Shown here: piece by piece, positions 1 through 9,100 of the stretch
Position numbering within the stretch: position 1 is the first letter of the stretch
Layout of the letters: every line of letters begins with the position of its first letter
Source of the DNA: Paraburkholderia sp.
GTDB taxonomy: Bacteria; Pseudomonadota; Gammaproteobacteria; Burkholderiales; Burkholderiaceae
Reading direction: 5' to 3'
Length of the DNA: 64,000 nt
Assembly: GCF_024281035.1 (NCBI RefSeq)
Contig: NZ_JAMXLH010000029.1
Coordinates: forward strand, 310,001-374,000
Position numbers and translations under genes: made by a program
Notes under the pieces: generated by a model
What the model was told of the DNA's origin: nothing
What the model saw: the letters and a program-made list of their open reading frames with translations, nothing else
Databases searched by the model: none

Positions 1-132
1 TGGCAATAAAACTGCGAAACAAAGAGCGCCGGGATACTTACATGAGCGCGGCAAGCGGTCCGGCATGGCTTTTGCGGAACCAATGAGGGTTTCGGCTGAG
101 TTCGAATCCTCGTGAATCCTGCAGAACCCTAT

Positions 133-140
133 GCTATAAA
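133..140 (+). promoter_or_regulatory. Possible extended -10 promoter of the first gene
   Basis: TGCTATAAA reads as an extended -10 element (TG, one base, TATAAA) about 85 bases before the proposed start at 223. There is no convincing -35 hexamer at the right distance, so this rests on the -10 alone. The remainder of positions 1 to 222 shows no gene that I can support. Confidence 0.3.
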
Positions 141-222
141 GGATCGACGTGCGGCGCGCAAATCCGGGAGTGGTCGCATGGGACAGCTGCGCTATTTGCA
201 ATCCTTTTTCAGGCGAGTTTTT

Positions 223-675
223 ATGTCCTTCCCGAAAAGGCGTAAACGCATCAAGGCGGACGGCGACGAATCGTTTCTCGCCGTGCTCAGCCACTTCAAA
301 CCGTTCGGTCAACTCGACACCAAAATCGCACGCGCACGCGCGCAAGACGAGCCGGTGCTCTATGCGCATGTCCTGCCGGGGCTCGATGTCCTGCTCTGCA
401 GCGTGCGCGGCGCACAGCCGCCTTATCCCGGTACGAGCGAATTGCGGCGCCGCTGCATCGAGTTCATTGCGCATGCACTCGAACAGCCCATCGAAGGGCT
501 GGAGAACGGCGGCTACTGGTACGAGGCCGACGGCTTCGGCTTTCTCGTGTTCGCGAGCCGCGCGCGCAGCCGGATCCTCCCCGAGTTCGGCGCAGGACGC
601 CCGGCCGTTGTCTCGCGGCGCGTGACACGCCGCCAGGACGCGGCCGGCGACGCCACGCCGCGCTCGCTGCGCTAA
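223..675 (+). CDS. Hypothetical protein, 150 aa
   Basis: I do not recognise the family. The start at 223 is chosen because AGGCGAG lies about five bases upstream; an in-frame ATG at 112 would add 37 residues with no better ribosome site. The product begins with a strongly basic stretch (KRRKRIK), has a middle portion of mixed hydrophobic and polar residues with one cysteine (around residue 60), and a basic tail rich in Arg and Ala. There is no signal peptide or membrane segment, so it is probably cytoplasmic. It is convergent with the AsmA-like gene and shares an inverted repeat with it at the 3' end. Function unknown. Confidence 0.55.
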   Translation: MSFPKRRKRIKADGDESFLAVLSHFKPFGQLDTKIARARAQDEPVLYAHVLPGLDVLLCSVRGAQPPYPGTSELRRRCIEFIAHALEQPIEGLENGGYWYEADGFGFLVFASRARSRILPEFGAGRPAVVSRRVTRRQDAAGDATPRSLR

Positions 676-679
676 ATCC

Positions 680-704
680 GCTGACGCGCCACGGGCGCGT
701 CAGC
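680..704. terminator. Hairpin between convergent genes, overlaps the AsmA stop codon
   Basis: Perfect 11-base arms GCTGACGCGCC and GGCGCGTCAGC around the loop ACG. On the plus strand it is followed by TTCCTTTG, a weak U-tract. The stop codon of the minus-strand AsmA-like gene (700-702) lies inside the right arm, so one short element may serve both converging transcripts. Confidence 0.55.
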
Positions 705-3225
705 TTCCTTTGTAGAGACTCGACCAGCCCGTCTGCGGCGCGGCATTTCCCTGCGCGTTGCCGCCATTGCCGCGGTTACCACGCTTGCCGCCGTTTCCAC
801 CAGTCCCGGCTGAACCTGCGCGGCTCGCCGCCGGCAGTGCGTTGCCCGCATCCGCGCGCATCTTCTGCCCTGGCGGCGGCGCGACCGGACGCTTGCGCAG
901 CTGCGCGAAAAGTTCGTCGCACGGCAACGGCTGATTGTTGCTCGGCGCGATGAGCGGAATAAGCGCGGCGAGCGGATTGAGGATGCCAAGCCCGATCATC
1001 GCACCGCCGCGTAGCGCGAGCGCCGCGGCATCCACCCCGACGTGAGGATTCTTGAACGTCCCCTTCACGTACAGCGGCGAGCGCAGCGAGAACACGCGAA
1101 AACCCTTCGTATGCGGATGGATGCGCAGATCCAGCGATTCGTCGCGCAGGTCGATCGGGCCGTCGATGTCGATCACGGCATCGTCGGTGTCGAGTGCGAA
1201 TACGCGCGGGTTGAGCACGCCGTTGGTCGCGACGAAATCGGCGGCAGCACAGTTGATCTTCACGTCGCGGTTGCCGAACATCTTCTCGTAGACGACATTC
1301 GCCACATTCAGGCCCGCCGCTTCCATCAGCAGACGGCTGATCGTGCCCTGCGTGACGAGCCCGTTCACTTCGCCGTTCGAAGTCGCCGCGAGCGATGCGG
1401 GCGAGTTGCCCGTGGCCGACAGCGATGCGTCGCCGTTCACCTCGCCGAGCGCGGACTGCATCGTCTTGAAGTTCGGGAATAGCTGCTTGAGCTTCAGATG
1501 CCGCGCCTGCGCCGTGCCGCGCGCCTTGAGCGGCGTACCGCTGCCGTCGAGCGTGAGACGCGTCGCGAGCGTGCCGCCCGCCACGCCGAAGCGCAGCGGG
1601 TCGAGCGAAAGCACGCCATCGGTCATCACGACGTGCGTGTAGAGCTCCGAGATCGGCAGGCTGCCCTGTTTGACGATGCGTTTGCCCGTGAACGCAACGT
1701 CGGCATCGATGGCGCGCCAGCGGTCCGTGCGGAACGGTTCGACCGGCAGCACGCGATCGGCGGGCTGCTTCACCACGTCGCCGCGCTTCGCCTTGCTCGC
1801 TTTGCTGTCCGCACCGATGATCGGTGCGAGATCGGAGAACTGCAGCAGGTTCGACGTCAGCTCGCCCTTCAGCAGCGGACGCGGCTCGCGCTGCACGTAG
1901 GTGAGCGTGCCGTTCAGGTCGCTGCCGCCGACCCGGCCTGTGAAGTTCTCGTAGCGAAACTCGCTCGCACCAGGATGGAATTGCCCGACGAAGCGGCCTT
2001 CGGTGGCGTAAGGCGGCGTTTCGGGCAGCGTCACGCCGGTGAGGTTGTAGAGATGCGCCATGCTTTCGCCGCGCAGCCACAGGCGCAAATCGACGGCGGC
2101 CAGATGCGTGGGATCCGTGAGCGCGCCGACGAGCGCGATATGCATGTCGCCCGCGCGCACGTCCGCCTGCAACGGGAACGGGCGCTTCGCATCCTGCAGC
2201 GCGAGCACGCCGCCGAGCTTGCCGGTGCCCGAAATCGGCGTATTTTTGTACGTGCCCTTGAGTGTCCAGCCGATGGCGTAGAACGGTTCGGCCGCAACTT
2301 TCGCGGGGACGGCGGGGACAGCTGAAACCGCGGAAACTGCAGCGGCGGTGGACGCAGCGGGGCCACTCGCAGCCGCGTTGCCTGCTTTGCCCGCGTTGCC
2401 CGCATTCGAAGCGCCTGGTACGCTCGCGCCGCTGGCAGTACTGGCCACAATGGCCACACTGGCAGCGCTGGCTGCACTGGCCGCAGCCGCACTCGCCGCC
2501 GCAGCTTCGGACGCCTGCTGCTTTTGCGCCTGCTGCGCAAGCCGCCGCGCCCCCGCCTGTCCGATCGTCTTCGCCGATTCGCTGCGCGCCGCCGCTTCCT
2601 GCTGCTGCATGACTTCGCCGAGCGGAATCCCGCGCCCGAGCAGATCGATGGTGACCTGCACATCGGTCTTCGTCTGCTGATCGTCGAGCGCAACGGTGCC
2701 CTTCGCGAACGCGATGTTGTGCAGATTGAGCTTCCAGGTCGACGGGCCGCTCGACGGTGGCGGATTGAACGTCCAGTTGTTGCGGCCATCGGCGAGCCGC
2801 TCGGCGTCGATGGACGGATTCACGAGATTGATGGCCGGGATCACGATGTCGTGCACGAGCAGCGGCAGGACCATGACCTCAAAATCGATTTCGTCGAGCG
2901 TCGCGAAGTGCGGCGCGCGGGCCCAGCCGGGGTTGGCGACCGCGATTTGCGTGGCCGAGAAGCGCGGCCACGGCACCCAGGCGTGCCAGCCCGTTTCGCC
3001 CACCGGCGCGCGCCAGCCGACCTTCAGATCGCCCTGGATCGCGAACGGCCGCCCGATGGCCTCGCTGACCTTCTCGTTGACCCACGGCTTCGCATGATTC
3101 CAGTCGAAATTGAGGATGAATACTGCGAGCCCCGCGCCGAGGATCGCGACAATCAACACCAGCCATGCGAAGATCCGGGCGAGCGTGCGGCCGAAGCCGC
3201 GAGCCCCGGATTGCGGTGACATCAT
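700..3225 (-). CDS. AsmA family protein, 841 aa
   Basis: Large envelope protein of the AsmA/TamB-like group, whose members are anchored in the inner membrane, extend into the periplasm and are linked to phospholipid or outer-membrane homeostasis. Residues about 15-38 form one hydrophobic segment (FAWLVLIVAILGAGLAVFIL), then the typical AsmA opening with DLKVGW. The C-terminal half (DIDGPIDLRDESLDLRIHP) fits the conserved AsmA_2 region. An Ala/Ser-rich low-complexity insert lies near residues 235-300 and the tail is Gly/Asn/Arg-rich. The tandem ATG codons at 3225 and 3222 follow GGGAG by 5 and 8 bases; an upstream in-frame GTG at 3231 overlaps that site and is unlikely. Confidence 0.85.
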   Translation of the reverse strand: MMSPQSGARGFGRTLARIFAWLVLIVAILGAGLAVFILNFDWNHAKPWVNEKVSEAIGRPFAIQGDLKVGWRAPVGETGWHAWVPWPRFSATQIAVANPGWARAPHFATLDEIDFEVMVLPLLVHDIVIPAINLVNPSIDAERLADGRNNWTFNPPPSSGPSTWKLNLHNIAFAKGTVALDDQQTKTDVQVTIDLLGRGIPLGEVMQQQEAAARSESAKTIGQAGARRLAQQAQKQQASEAAAASAAAASAASAASVAIVASTASGASVPGASNAGNAGKAGNAAASGPAASTAAAVSAVSAVPAVPAKVAAEPFYAIGWTLKGTYKNTPISGTGKLGGVLALQDAKRPFPLQADVRAGDMHIALVGALTDPTHLAAVDLRLWLRGESMAHLYNLTGVTLPETPPYATEGRFVGQFHPGASEFRYENFTGRVGGSDLNGTLTYVQREPRPLLKGELTSNLLQFSDLAPIIGADSKASKAKRGDVVKQPADRVLPVEPFRTDRWRAIDADVAFTGKRIVKQGSLPISELYTHVVMTDGVLSLDPLRFGVAGGTLATRLTLDGSGTPLKARGTAQARHLKLKQLFPNFKTMQSALGEVNGDASLSATGNSPASLAATSNGEVNGLVTQGTISRLLMEAAGLNVANVVYEKMFGNRDVKINCAAADFVATNGVLNPRVFALDTDDAVIDIDGPIDLRDESLDLRIHPHTKGFRVFSLRSPLYVKGTFKNPHVGVDAAALALRGGAMIGLGILNPLAALIPLIAPSNNQPLPCDELFAQLRKRPVAPPPGQKMRADAGNALPAASRAGSAGTGGNGGKRGNRGNGGNAQGNAAPQTGWSSLYKGS

Positions 3226-3350
3226 GCACACTCCCTGATTTTCCCGCTGTTTTCTTCAACCGTTCCTGAAGCAGCGAACGTGCCTGCCCACCTGCGCCGG
3301 CGTTCGCCATCGTGCTGCGTCACGTTATACGTTTTGTCTGCAATCATTCG

Positions 3351-4127
3351 ATGACAAGCCCGATTTGTTCCCACCTGCCGGACCTAAGCGGCGGCGCCCG
3401 TCGCACACCGCTCGTCGAGGCCCGCCAGATTACACGACATGACCCACAGCGCGGTTTGACGCTGCTACAGCCGACGGATTTCGCACTGTGCGCGGGCGAG
3501 CGCGCCGCGCTGACCGGCCCGTCGGGCTCGGGCAAGAGCGTGTTCCTGCGCGCGCTCGCGCTGCTCGATCCGCTCGACGCGGGCGCGGTGCTCTGGAACG
3601 GCGAGCCGGTCGCGCGCACGAGCATTCCGCGTTTTCGCCGGCATATCGCCTATCTGCGGCAGCGGCCCGCACTGCTCGACGGCACGGTCGAGGACAACCT
3701 GCGTTATCCGTATTCGCTCGCGGTCTATCGCGACGTCCAGTTCGACGCGGCGCGTGTAGAAAAACTCTTTGCGGCGGCCGGACGCGGCGCGGATTTTCTC
3801 GCGCGGCCCGCATCGGAACTGTCGGGTGGCGAGTCGCAGATCGTCGCGCTCGTACGCGTGCTGCAACTCGATCCCGATGTCCTCCTGCTCGATGAGCCCA
3901 CCGCCTCGCTCGATCCCGATTCGGCACGCGCGGTCGAAGCGCTCGTCGGCGGCTGGTTCGAGCGTAATCCGCATCAACGCGCAACCGTGTGGGTGTCGCA
4001 CGATCTCGCCCAGGCCGCGCGCGTTGCAAACCGCAGGCTCGGCATGCACGCCGGCGTCCTCCGCACATCGGCCGATGCCGCGCATCCCGGCGTCCAGACC
4101 GCTCCCGCCACCGGAGCCTCGCGATGA
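3351..4127 (+). CDS. fetA: ABC transporter ATP-binding protein, FetA-like, 258 aa
   Basis: Nucleotide-binding subunit of a small ABC system. Walker A GPSGSGKS (residues 56-63), Q-loop Gln near 104, signature LSGGE (157-161), Walker B LLLDEP (about 178-183) and the H-loop His217 are all present, so the ATPase should be active. The next gene overlaps by four bases (ATGA) and encodes a UPF0014 membrane protein, the pair known in E. coli as FetA/FetB (YbbL/YbbM), implicated in iron export and peroxide resistance. The start at 3351 is the most plausible ATG; a non-ATG start at 3312 is possible. The substrate is inferred from the family only. Confidence 0.82.
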   Translation: MTSPICSHLPDLSGGARRTPLVEARQITRHDPQRGLTLLQPTDFALCAGERAALTGPSGSGKSVFLRALALLDPLDAGAVLWNGEPVARTSIPRFRRHIAYLRQRPALLDGTVEDNLRYPYSLAVYRDVQFDAARVEKLFAAAGRGADFLARPASELSGGESQIVALVRVLQLDPDVLLLDEPTASLDPDSARAVEALVGGWFERNPHQRATVWVSHDLAQAARVANRRLGMHAGVLRTSADAAHPGVQTAPATGASR

Positions 4128-4948
4128 ATTCCGTCCTCCAGAACCTCGGCCTCGGCGACGTCGCCATCGCGGCGCTGCTCGTGCTCGTCAACGGCGCGGT
4201 GTCGGTCCTGCTCAAGCTCGACCTCGAACGCAAGCTCGCATGGGCAGCGGTGCGCACGGTGGTCCAGTTGCTCGCGATCGGCTACGTGCTGGGCTGGGTT
4301 TTCTCGTACGCCCGCTGGTACGTCGTGCTGCCGCTCATGGCGCTGATGACGCTGATCGCCGGCATCGCCGGCTCGCAGCGCGGCGCGCGCACCTATGCGG
4401 GCCAGCGCGCCGATAGCGTCGCGTCGATCTGGGTCAGTGCGTGGCTCGTCGCAGCGGTGGGCCTGTTCGCCGTGATCCGTATCCGCCCCTGGTACGAGCC
4501 GCAGTATGCGATCCCGATCCTCGGCATGATTCTCGGCAATACGCTCACGGGTGTGTCGCTCGGCGTCGAGCGCATGACGCAGGAACTCACGGCGCGGCGC
4601 GACCGCGTGGACAGCGCGCTCGCGCTCGGCGCAACGCGCTGGGAAGCCGCACAGGCTCCCGCGCGCGAGGCGGTGCGCGCGGGCATGATCCCGACGCTCA
4701 ACCAGATGGCCGTCGTCGGCGTGGTCAGCCTGCCCGGCATGATGACGGGCCAGGTGCTCGCGGGGCAGTCGCCGCTGCAGGCCGTGCGCTACCAGATCGT
4801 GATCATGTTTCTGATCGCCGCGGCATCGGCGCTCGGCACCGTTGGCGCCGTGCTGCTCGCGTACCGGCGCGTCTTCTCGCCCGAGCACCGCTTTCTCGCA
4901 TCGCGGCTCGTCGAGCGTCCTGCGAGCGCGAAAAAGCGGGCTGCATAG
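4124..4948 (+). CDS. fetB: ABC transporter permease, FetB/UPF0014 family, 274 aa
   Basis: Polytopic membrane protein with about seven hydrophobic segments, starting directly in the membrane (VAIAALLVLVNGAVSVLL). The sequence follows the UPF0014 pattern, including the cytoplasmic loop with ERMTQEL and the region ALGATRWEAAQ, where the ATPase should dock. Translation is probably coupled to the preceding ATPase gene through an ATGA overlap. Together they should form a two-component exporter; iron is the substrate in E. coli, but that cannot be read from this sequence. A hairpin follows 15 bases after the stop. Confidence 0.85.
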   Translation: MNSVLQNLGLGDVAIAALLVLVNGAVSVLLKLDLERKLAWAAVRTVVQLLAIGYVLGWVFSYARWYVVLPLMALMTLIAGIAGSQRGARTYAGQRADSVASIWVSAWLVAAVGLFAVIRIRPWYEPQYAIPILGMILGNTLTGVSLGVERMTQELTARRDRVDSALALGATRWEAAQAPAREAVRAGMIPTLNQMAVVGVVSLPGMMTGQVLAGQSPLQAVRYQIVIMFLIAAASALGTVGAVLLAYRRVFSPEHRFLASRLVERPASAKKRAA

Positions 4949-4962
4949 CAACAAAAACGCAA

Positions 4963-4990
4963 TGAACGCGCGCCGACAGCGGCGCGTTCA
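4963..4990. terminator. Hairpin between convergent genes
   Basis: Arms TGAACGCGC and GCGCGTTCA with a 10-base loop, placed just after fetB. It also contains the TCA that is the stop codon (4988-4990) of the converging secreted-protein gene. There is no long U-tract on either side. Confidence 0.45.
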
Positions 4991-5548
4991 GCGCTGGGCG
5001 GAAATCGTGACCTGGGTGCCGTCAGTCAGCGTGATCGTCTTCGGCGTGCCGTTGGTCGACATCGTGAAGTGAACGATCTGGCTAAACGATTTGACGTCGG
5101 GGCACGCGAGCGTCGCCCCGCCGCTCGACACGCTGCGCGTGCCGTGCGGCGCCTGCGCGCGGAAGCTCACCTGGACGTTCGCGGTGCCGTGCGCGTCGAC
5201 GATCGGCGAGAGGCGCAGCTGCGTCTGCCGCACCACGGCGCCGTTCGCGTCGAGCGGGAGCATCGCGAGATCGGGGCAGCCTTTCGGCGCGGCCACTGCG
5301 CCGCCGGGCGGCGTCGTGCGCCAGGTGAAGTCGTCGGTGTCGCCCGAGCGCAGCGTGCGCGTTTCCGATGAGTTGCCGAATTGCTTCGACGTGACCTTCA
5401 CCGTGTAGCGAATCGGCCCGTCCGTGGCCGCTTTGGACGTGACCGTGATGGGTGTGGTCGCGAACGCCGGCAACGCGAATGTGCACGACGCGGCGAAGGC
5501 AAAACAGGCGAGTGCCGCGTGAGCGCGGCTTGAGCGACGGCGTAGCAT
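4988..5548 (-). CDS. Secreted protein of unknown function, 186 aa
   Basis: A clear Sec signal peptide: basic start MLRRRSSR, hydrophobic core, and probable cleavage after AFA near residue 30. The mature part is rich in Thr/Ser and beta-prone residues with two cysteines (GCPDL and LACPDV) that could form a disulfide in the periplasm. I do not recognise the family with confidence. The start at 5548 is supported by AGGAG seven bases upstream; the same frame is open for 44 more residues but that extension is Arg-rich and implausible. It is convergent with fetB, and its stop sits in the shared hairpin. Confidence 0.7.
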   Translation of the reverse strand: MLRRRSSRAHAALACFAFAASCTFALPAFATTPITVTSKAATDGPIRYTVKVTSKQFGNSSETRTLRSGDTDDFTWRTTPPGGAVAAPKGCPDLAMLPLDANGAVVRQTQLRLSPIVDAHGTANVQVSFRAQAPHGTRSVSSGGATLACPDVKSFSQIVHFTMSTNGTPKTITLTDGTQVTISAQR

Positions 5549-5769
5549 GCGTAATCTCCTGACGGGTGCTGCCGCGCGCCGCCGTTCAAGGAAGCGCGCC
5601 AGTATGAAGCGAATAATTAGTGAGCGGATGATCCGTTCCTTTAGTCTAGCGCGCCGCGCAGGCGCGTGCTTCGAGTGCAAGCACTTTACAGACCAGGTGT
5701 TATCCCGCTTGCCACGCTCCAGATTTTAGGAGCGCAATTATCAGACCAATCGAAGCGCGCGCAACGAGC

Positions 5770-5815
5770 GGAGCAAGCGGAGCGAGTGGAGCAAGCCGGG
5801 CAGGCGGACCTGCCC
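5770..5815. repeat. Short tandem 9-mers followed by a hairpin
   Basis: Three degenerate copies of GGAGCAAGC-like 9-mers (about 5770-5796) are followed by GGGCAGG CGGA CCTGCCC (5798-5815), a perfect 7-base hairpin just beyond the stop of the minus-strand dehydrogenase. There is no U-tract in the minus direction, so terminator function is uncertain. Confidence 0.35.
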
Positions 5816-5842
5816 TGCGCGGCGCCGCCCGGACCGCCCGCC

Positions 5843-6859
5843 TCAGAACCCGCTCAGCACGAGCTTGCCAATCGCACGGCCCGCTTCCAGCATCGCGTGC
5901 GCGCGCCGCAGGTTTGCAGCGTTGATCGGTCCGAGCACTTCGCCGACCGTTGTGCGCAGCGTCCCCGCATCGACGAGGCGAGCGATCTCCGTGAGGAGCT
6001 TGTGCTGCTCGATCATGTCGGGCGTGCCGAACATCGAGCGCGTGAACATGAACTCCCAGTGCAGCGCGGCGCTCTTCGCCTTGAGCAGTTCGACCGGCAC
6101 CGGCTCCCTGTTTTCGACGATCGTCGCGATGCCGCCCTGCGGCTTGATCACTTCGGCGGCGGCCGGGAAGTTGGCGTCGGTGTCGTTGAAGATCAGCACG
6201 TAGTCGACTGCGGGGATGCCGAGCGCCGACAGTTGCGCCGGGATATCGCCGAAGTGGTTGACGATGTGGTCCGCACCGAGCGATTGCGCCCACTGCGCCG
6301 ATTCGGGCCGCGACGCGGTGGCGATCACGGTGAGCTTGCCGAGCTGCTTCGCGAGCTGGATGCCGATCGAGCCGACGCCGCCCGCCCCGCCGAGGATCAA
6401 CACCGACTTGCCGGCGTCCGCGCCCTGCGGCGACACGCGCAGGCGGTCGAAGAGCGCCTCCCAGGCGGTGATCGCCGTGAGCGGCAGCGCAGCCGCATGC
6501 GCGAAATCGAGCGATGCCGGTTTGCGCCCGACGATGCGTTCGTCGACGAGCTGGTATTCGCTGTTCGAGCCGGGGCGCGTGATGCTGCCCGCGTAGAAGA
6601 CGGGATCGCCGACCTTGAACAGCGTCACGTCGGAGCCGACTGCCGCCACCGTTCCTGCGGCGTCCCAGCCAAGCACGCGCGGCGCGCTCTCTACGGCGTC
6701 CTTCGGCGCGCGCACTTTCGTATCGACGGGGTTCACCGATACCGCTTCAACCTTCACGAGCAGATCGCGGCCCGTTGCGACCGGTTGCGGCAGCTCGACG
6801 TCTTGCAGCGAAGCCGGATCGTTGATGGGGAGATAACGGTAAAGGCCGACGGCTTTCAT
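5843..6859 (-). CDS. Zinc-type alcohol dehydrogenase family oxidoreductase, 338 aa
   Basis: Medium-chain dehydrogenase/reductase. The N-terminal GroES-like half carries the MDR signature VSVNPVDTKVR, and the Rossmann half has the glycine motif GGAGGVGS (157-164) for NAD(P)H. It resembles the MDR group called zinc-binding alcohol dehydrogenase family protein. The Cys/Glu ligands of the structural zinc lobe of classical ADHs are not evident, so it may act as a metal-free quinone or enone reductase. The start at 6859 follows AGGAG of a GACTCC-complement site. It is divergent from a LysR regulator 185 bases away, a common pairing, so that regulator probably controls it. Substrate unknown. Confidence 0.82.
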   Translation of the reverse strand: MKAVGLYRYLPINDPASLQDVELPQPVATGRDLLVKVEAVSVNPVDTKVRAPKDAVESAPRVLGWDAAGTVAAVGSDVTLFKVGDPVFYAGSITRPGSNSEYQLVDERIVGRKPASLDFAHAAALPLTAITAWEALFDRLRVSPQGADAGKSVLILGGAGGVGSIGIQLAKQLGKLTVIATASRPESAQWAQSLGADHIVNHFGDIPAQLSALGIPAVDYVLIFNDTDANFPAAAEVIKPQGGIATIVENREPVPVELLKAKSAALHWEFMFTRSMFGTPDMIEQHKLLTEIARLVDAGTLRTTVGEVLGPINAANLRRAHAMLEAGRAIGKLVLSGF

Positions 6860-7044
6860 TTCAGACTCCTGTTCGGATAGGTTCGGGACGGCGGCTTCAA
6901 GATGGCCGCGGAGCAGACGAACTGCGGTTCGAACTGCGGACCGGACAGCGGATCGAGCAGCGCCGCAGGAAGCCGATTTTGTCCGACTCCGCATGCCGTG
7001 AAAAGCCGCATAATGGCTAAAACATTTTGCTGAAAAAATTGATA

Positions 7045-8013
7045 ATGGCCGATCCCGTCAGTTTCGCCGATCCCGACGATCTCCCCGTCAAGCCCACGCC
7101 TCGCGAGCGACTCGATCTACTCGACGTCGCACTCTTCGTGCGTGCCGCGCAGCTCGCGAACGTCTCCGCCGCAGGGCGCGAATTCGGTCTTTCGGCCGCC
7201 GTGGCGAGCGCCCGGCTCGCGAACCTCGAACGCAGGCTGGGCACGCGCCTGCTGCATCGGACCACACGCCGCATCAATCTGACCCAGGACGGGGAAATTT
7301 TCATGACGCGCGCCGACGTGCTGCTCGACGCAGCCGAAGCGGCGCGCGCCTCGGTCGGCCGTGCGCAGGACGGGCCGCAGGGGCGGCTGCGCGTCTCGAT
7401 GCCGTCGTCGTTCGGGCGGCAGCACGTCTCGCCCGTCATCGCCGCCTTCCTGCGCCGCTATCCGGGCGTGAGCCTCGAGTTGCAACTGACCGATCACGTG
7501 GTCGATCTCGTCGACGCGGGCGTCGATGTCGCCATCCGGATCGGCGCGCTCAAGGATTCTTCGCTCGTCGCGCGGCGGCTCGCCGTCAACCGGCGCGTCA
7601 TCTGCTGTGCGCCCGCCTACCTCGCGGCGCACGGCACGCCGCATCATCCGGCCGATCTTGCGCACCACGAATGCGTGATCCTCGGCGGTCAGCGCGACTG
7701 GGCATTCGTCACGCCAGCCGGCCCGCTCACCGTGCGCGTGGACGGGCGGCTCGTGACCGACAACGGTGAAGCGATCCGCGACGCCGTGCTGGCAGGCTTC
7801 GGCATCGCGCTGAAATCGACCTGGGACGTCGCGCCGTATCTGCAAAGCGGTGCGCTCGTCAGCGTGCTTGAGCGCTACCCGCTCGCGCAACCGTCCGCCA
7901 TCTGGGCCGTGTATCCGAGCCGCGCGTTCGTGCCGCCGAAAACGTCCTCTTTCATCGACTTTCTCGCCGCGCATTTCGGCGACCCGCCGTACTGGGATGC
8001 GGCGGTCGAATAA
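7045..8013 (+). CDS. LysR family transcriptional regulator, 322 aa
   Basis: The winged helix-turn-helix at about residues 24-83 contains the LysR pattern VSAAGREFGLSAAVASARL followed by LERRLGTRLLHRTTR. The remainder is a periplasmic-binding-protein-like effector domain, starting GRLRVSMPSSFG. Length is normal for LTTRs. The ATG at 7045 is preceded by an A-rich stretch rather than a strong Shine-Dalgarno; an in-frame TTG at 7027 is less likely. It is transcribed divergently from the dehydrogenase gene, suggesting that it regulates that gene and itself from the shared intergene. Confidence 0.88.
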   Translation: MADPVSFADPDDLPVKPTPRERLDLLDVALFVRAAQLANVSAAGREFGLSAAVASARLANLERRLGTRLLHRTTRRINLTQDGEIFMTRADVLLDAAEAARASVGRAQDGPQGRLRVSMPSSFGRQHVSPVIAAFLRRYPGVSLELQLTDHVVDLVDAGVDVAIRIGALKDSSLVARRLAVNRRVICCAPAYLAAHGTPHHPADLAHHECVILGGQRDWAFVTPAGPLTVRVDGRLVTDNGEAIRDAVLAGFGIALKSTWDVAPYLQSGALVSVLERYPLAQPSAIWAVYPSRAFVPPKTSSFIDFLAAHFGDPPYWDAAVE

Positions 8014-8047
8014 CGCGGCAGCCGCATGACGTGCACCGCCGCGCGCG

Positions 8048-9100
8048 CTATCTGCCGCTCTCTTCGAGCCCGATCGTCAGCTCCGCGGTGACCTGCTGCT
8101 TCACGCCCGCATACGCGGCCCACGGATCGGCGCGGTCGAGCGTGGCCAGGCGCTCGTCGATGTTGTGCAGCGTCCACTGCGCGCCGCCGCTCGTCTGCGC
8201 AAGCTCGTCCCACGCAATCGGCACCGACACGCCCATCCCGGGCCGCGCCCGCACGCCATACGCGACCGCCGTGCTCGCACCGCGCGCGTTGCGCAGGTAG
8301 TCGACGAAAATCTTCTTCCTGCGATGCTCGGGGCCCATCGTCGCGGTGATCCGCGTCGGCGCGTCCGCGGCCAGATGCTGCGCGACCGCGCGCGCGAACG
8401 CCTTCACGTCTTCCCAACCCGTCTCGGGCGCGAGCGGCACGACGATATGCAGCCCTTTGCCGCCGCTCGTCTTGCAGAACGATTCGAGACCGAGCGCCTG
8501 CAACAGCGCACGGGTCATGTCGGCGGCTTCGATCATGCAATCCCAGCCGAGCGCCGGATCCGGATCGAGGTCGAACACCACGCGGTCGGGCCGCTCGATG
8601 TCCGTTACGCGCGCATTCCACGTGTGCAGTTCGATCGCGTCCATCTGCGCGGCGCCGATGAGCGCCTCCAGCGATTCGATCGTCAAGAGCGGTGGATGGC
8701 CGGGGTCGAGCCCCTCGTGCTGCGTGAGCTCGGGGATCGGCGCGCGCGCGCTGTGGCGCTGGAAGAACAGCTCGCCTTCGAGACCGCGCGGCGCGCGTAC
8801 GAGCGAAACCGGGCGTTCGCGCAGATGCGGCAGCAGCCAGCGCGACGCGCGCGCGTAATAGCGAATGACATCGATCTTGCGCAGGCCGCTCGAAGCGTCG
8901 ATGACGCGTCTTGCGCTCGTGATCGGAATACCCGCGATGTCGGCGTCGGCCGGCGTGTCGGGAACGCGGTGGGCGACGCGCGGTGCGCGGCGTCCGGACA
9001 CGGCGCGCGAAACCGGCGCAGCCGTGCCAGAAGCCTCGGAACGCGCGCCGCGCGGCGTTCGGGCGGGCGTGGTGTGTTGGTTCTTGTGAGCGTCCTGCAT
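8048..9100 (-). CDS. LigD-type DNA polymerase (primase-polymerase) domain protein, 350 aa
   Basis: Matches the polymerase domain of bacterial NHEJ LigD: the conserved opening ITSARRVIDAS, RPVSLVRAP, LFFQRH, ELHTWN, the metal-binding FDLDPD (Asp177, Asp179), SGGKGLH (212-218) and a third Asp in IFVDYLRN (Asp267). All catalytic residues look intact. The ligase and phosphoesterase domains usually fused to it are absent, and no ku gene lies in the window. Residues 1-55 are a basic, low-complexity leader. The start at 9100 (MQDAHKNQ) is chosen over one 44 codons upstream; neither has a clear ribosome site. It could be a stand-alone gap-filling polymerase or what remains of a larger LigD. Confidence 0.8.
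   Translation of the reverse strand: MQDAHKNQHTTPARTPRGARSEASGTAAPVSRAVSGRRAPRVAHRVPDTPADADIAGIPITSARRVIDASSGLRKIDVIRYYARASRWLLPHLRERPVSLVRAPRGLEGELFFQRHSARAPIPELTQHEGLDPGHPPLLTIESLEALIGAAQMDAIELHTWNARVTDIERPDRVVFDLDPDPALGWDCMIEAADMTRALLQALGLESFCKTSGGKGLHIVVPLAPETGWEDVKAFARAVAQHLAADAPTRITATMGPEHRRKKIFVDYLRNARGASTAVAYGVRARPGMGVSVPIAWDELAQTSGGAQWTLHNIDERLATLDRADPWAAYAGVKQQVTAELTIGLEESGR

Noticed and set aside
95..115. T-loop-like GTTCGAATCCTC suggesting a tRNA end
   Set aside because: The flanking bases do not form a five-base T-stem, and no acceptor or anticodon arm fits upstream.
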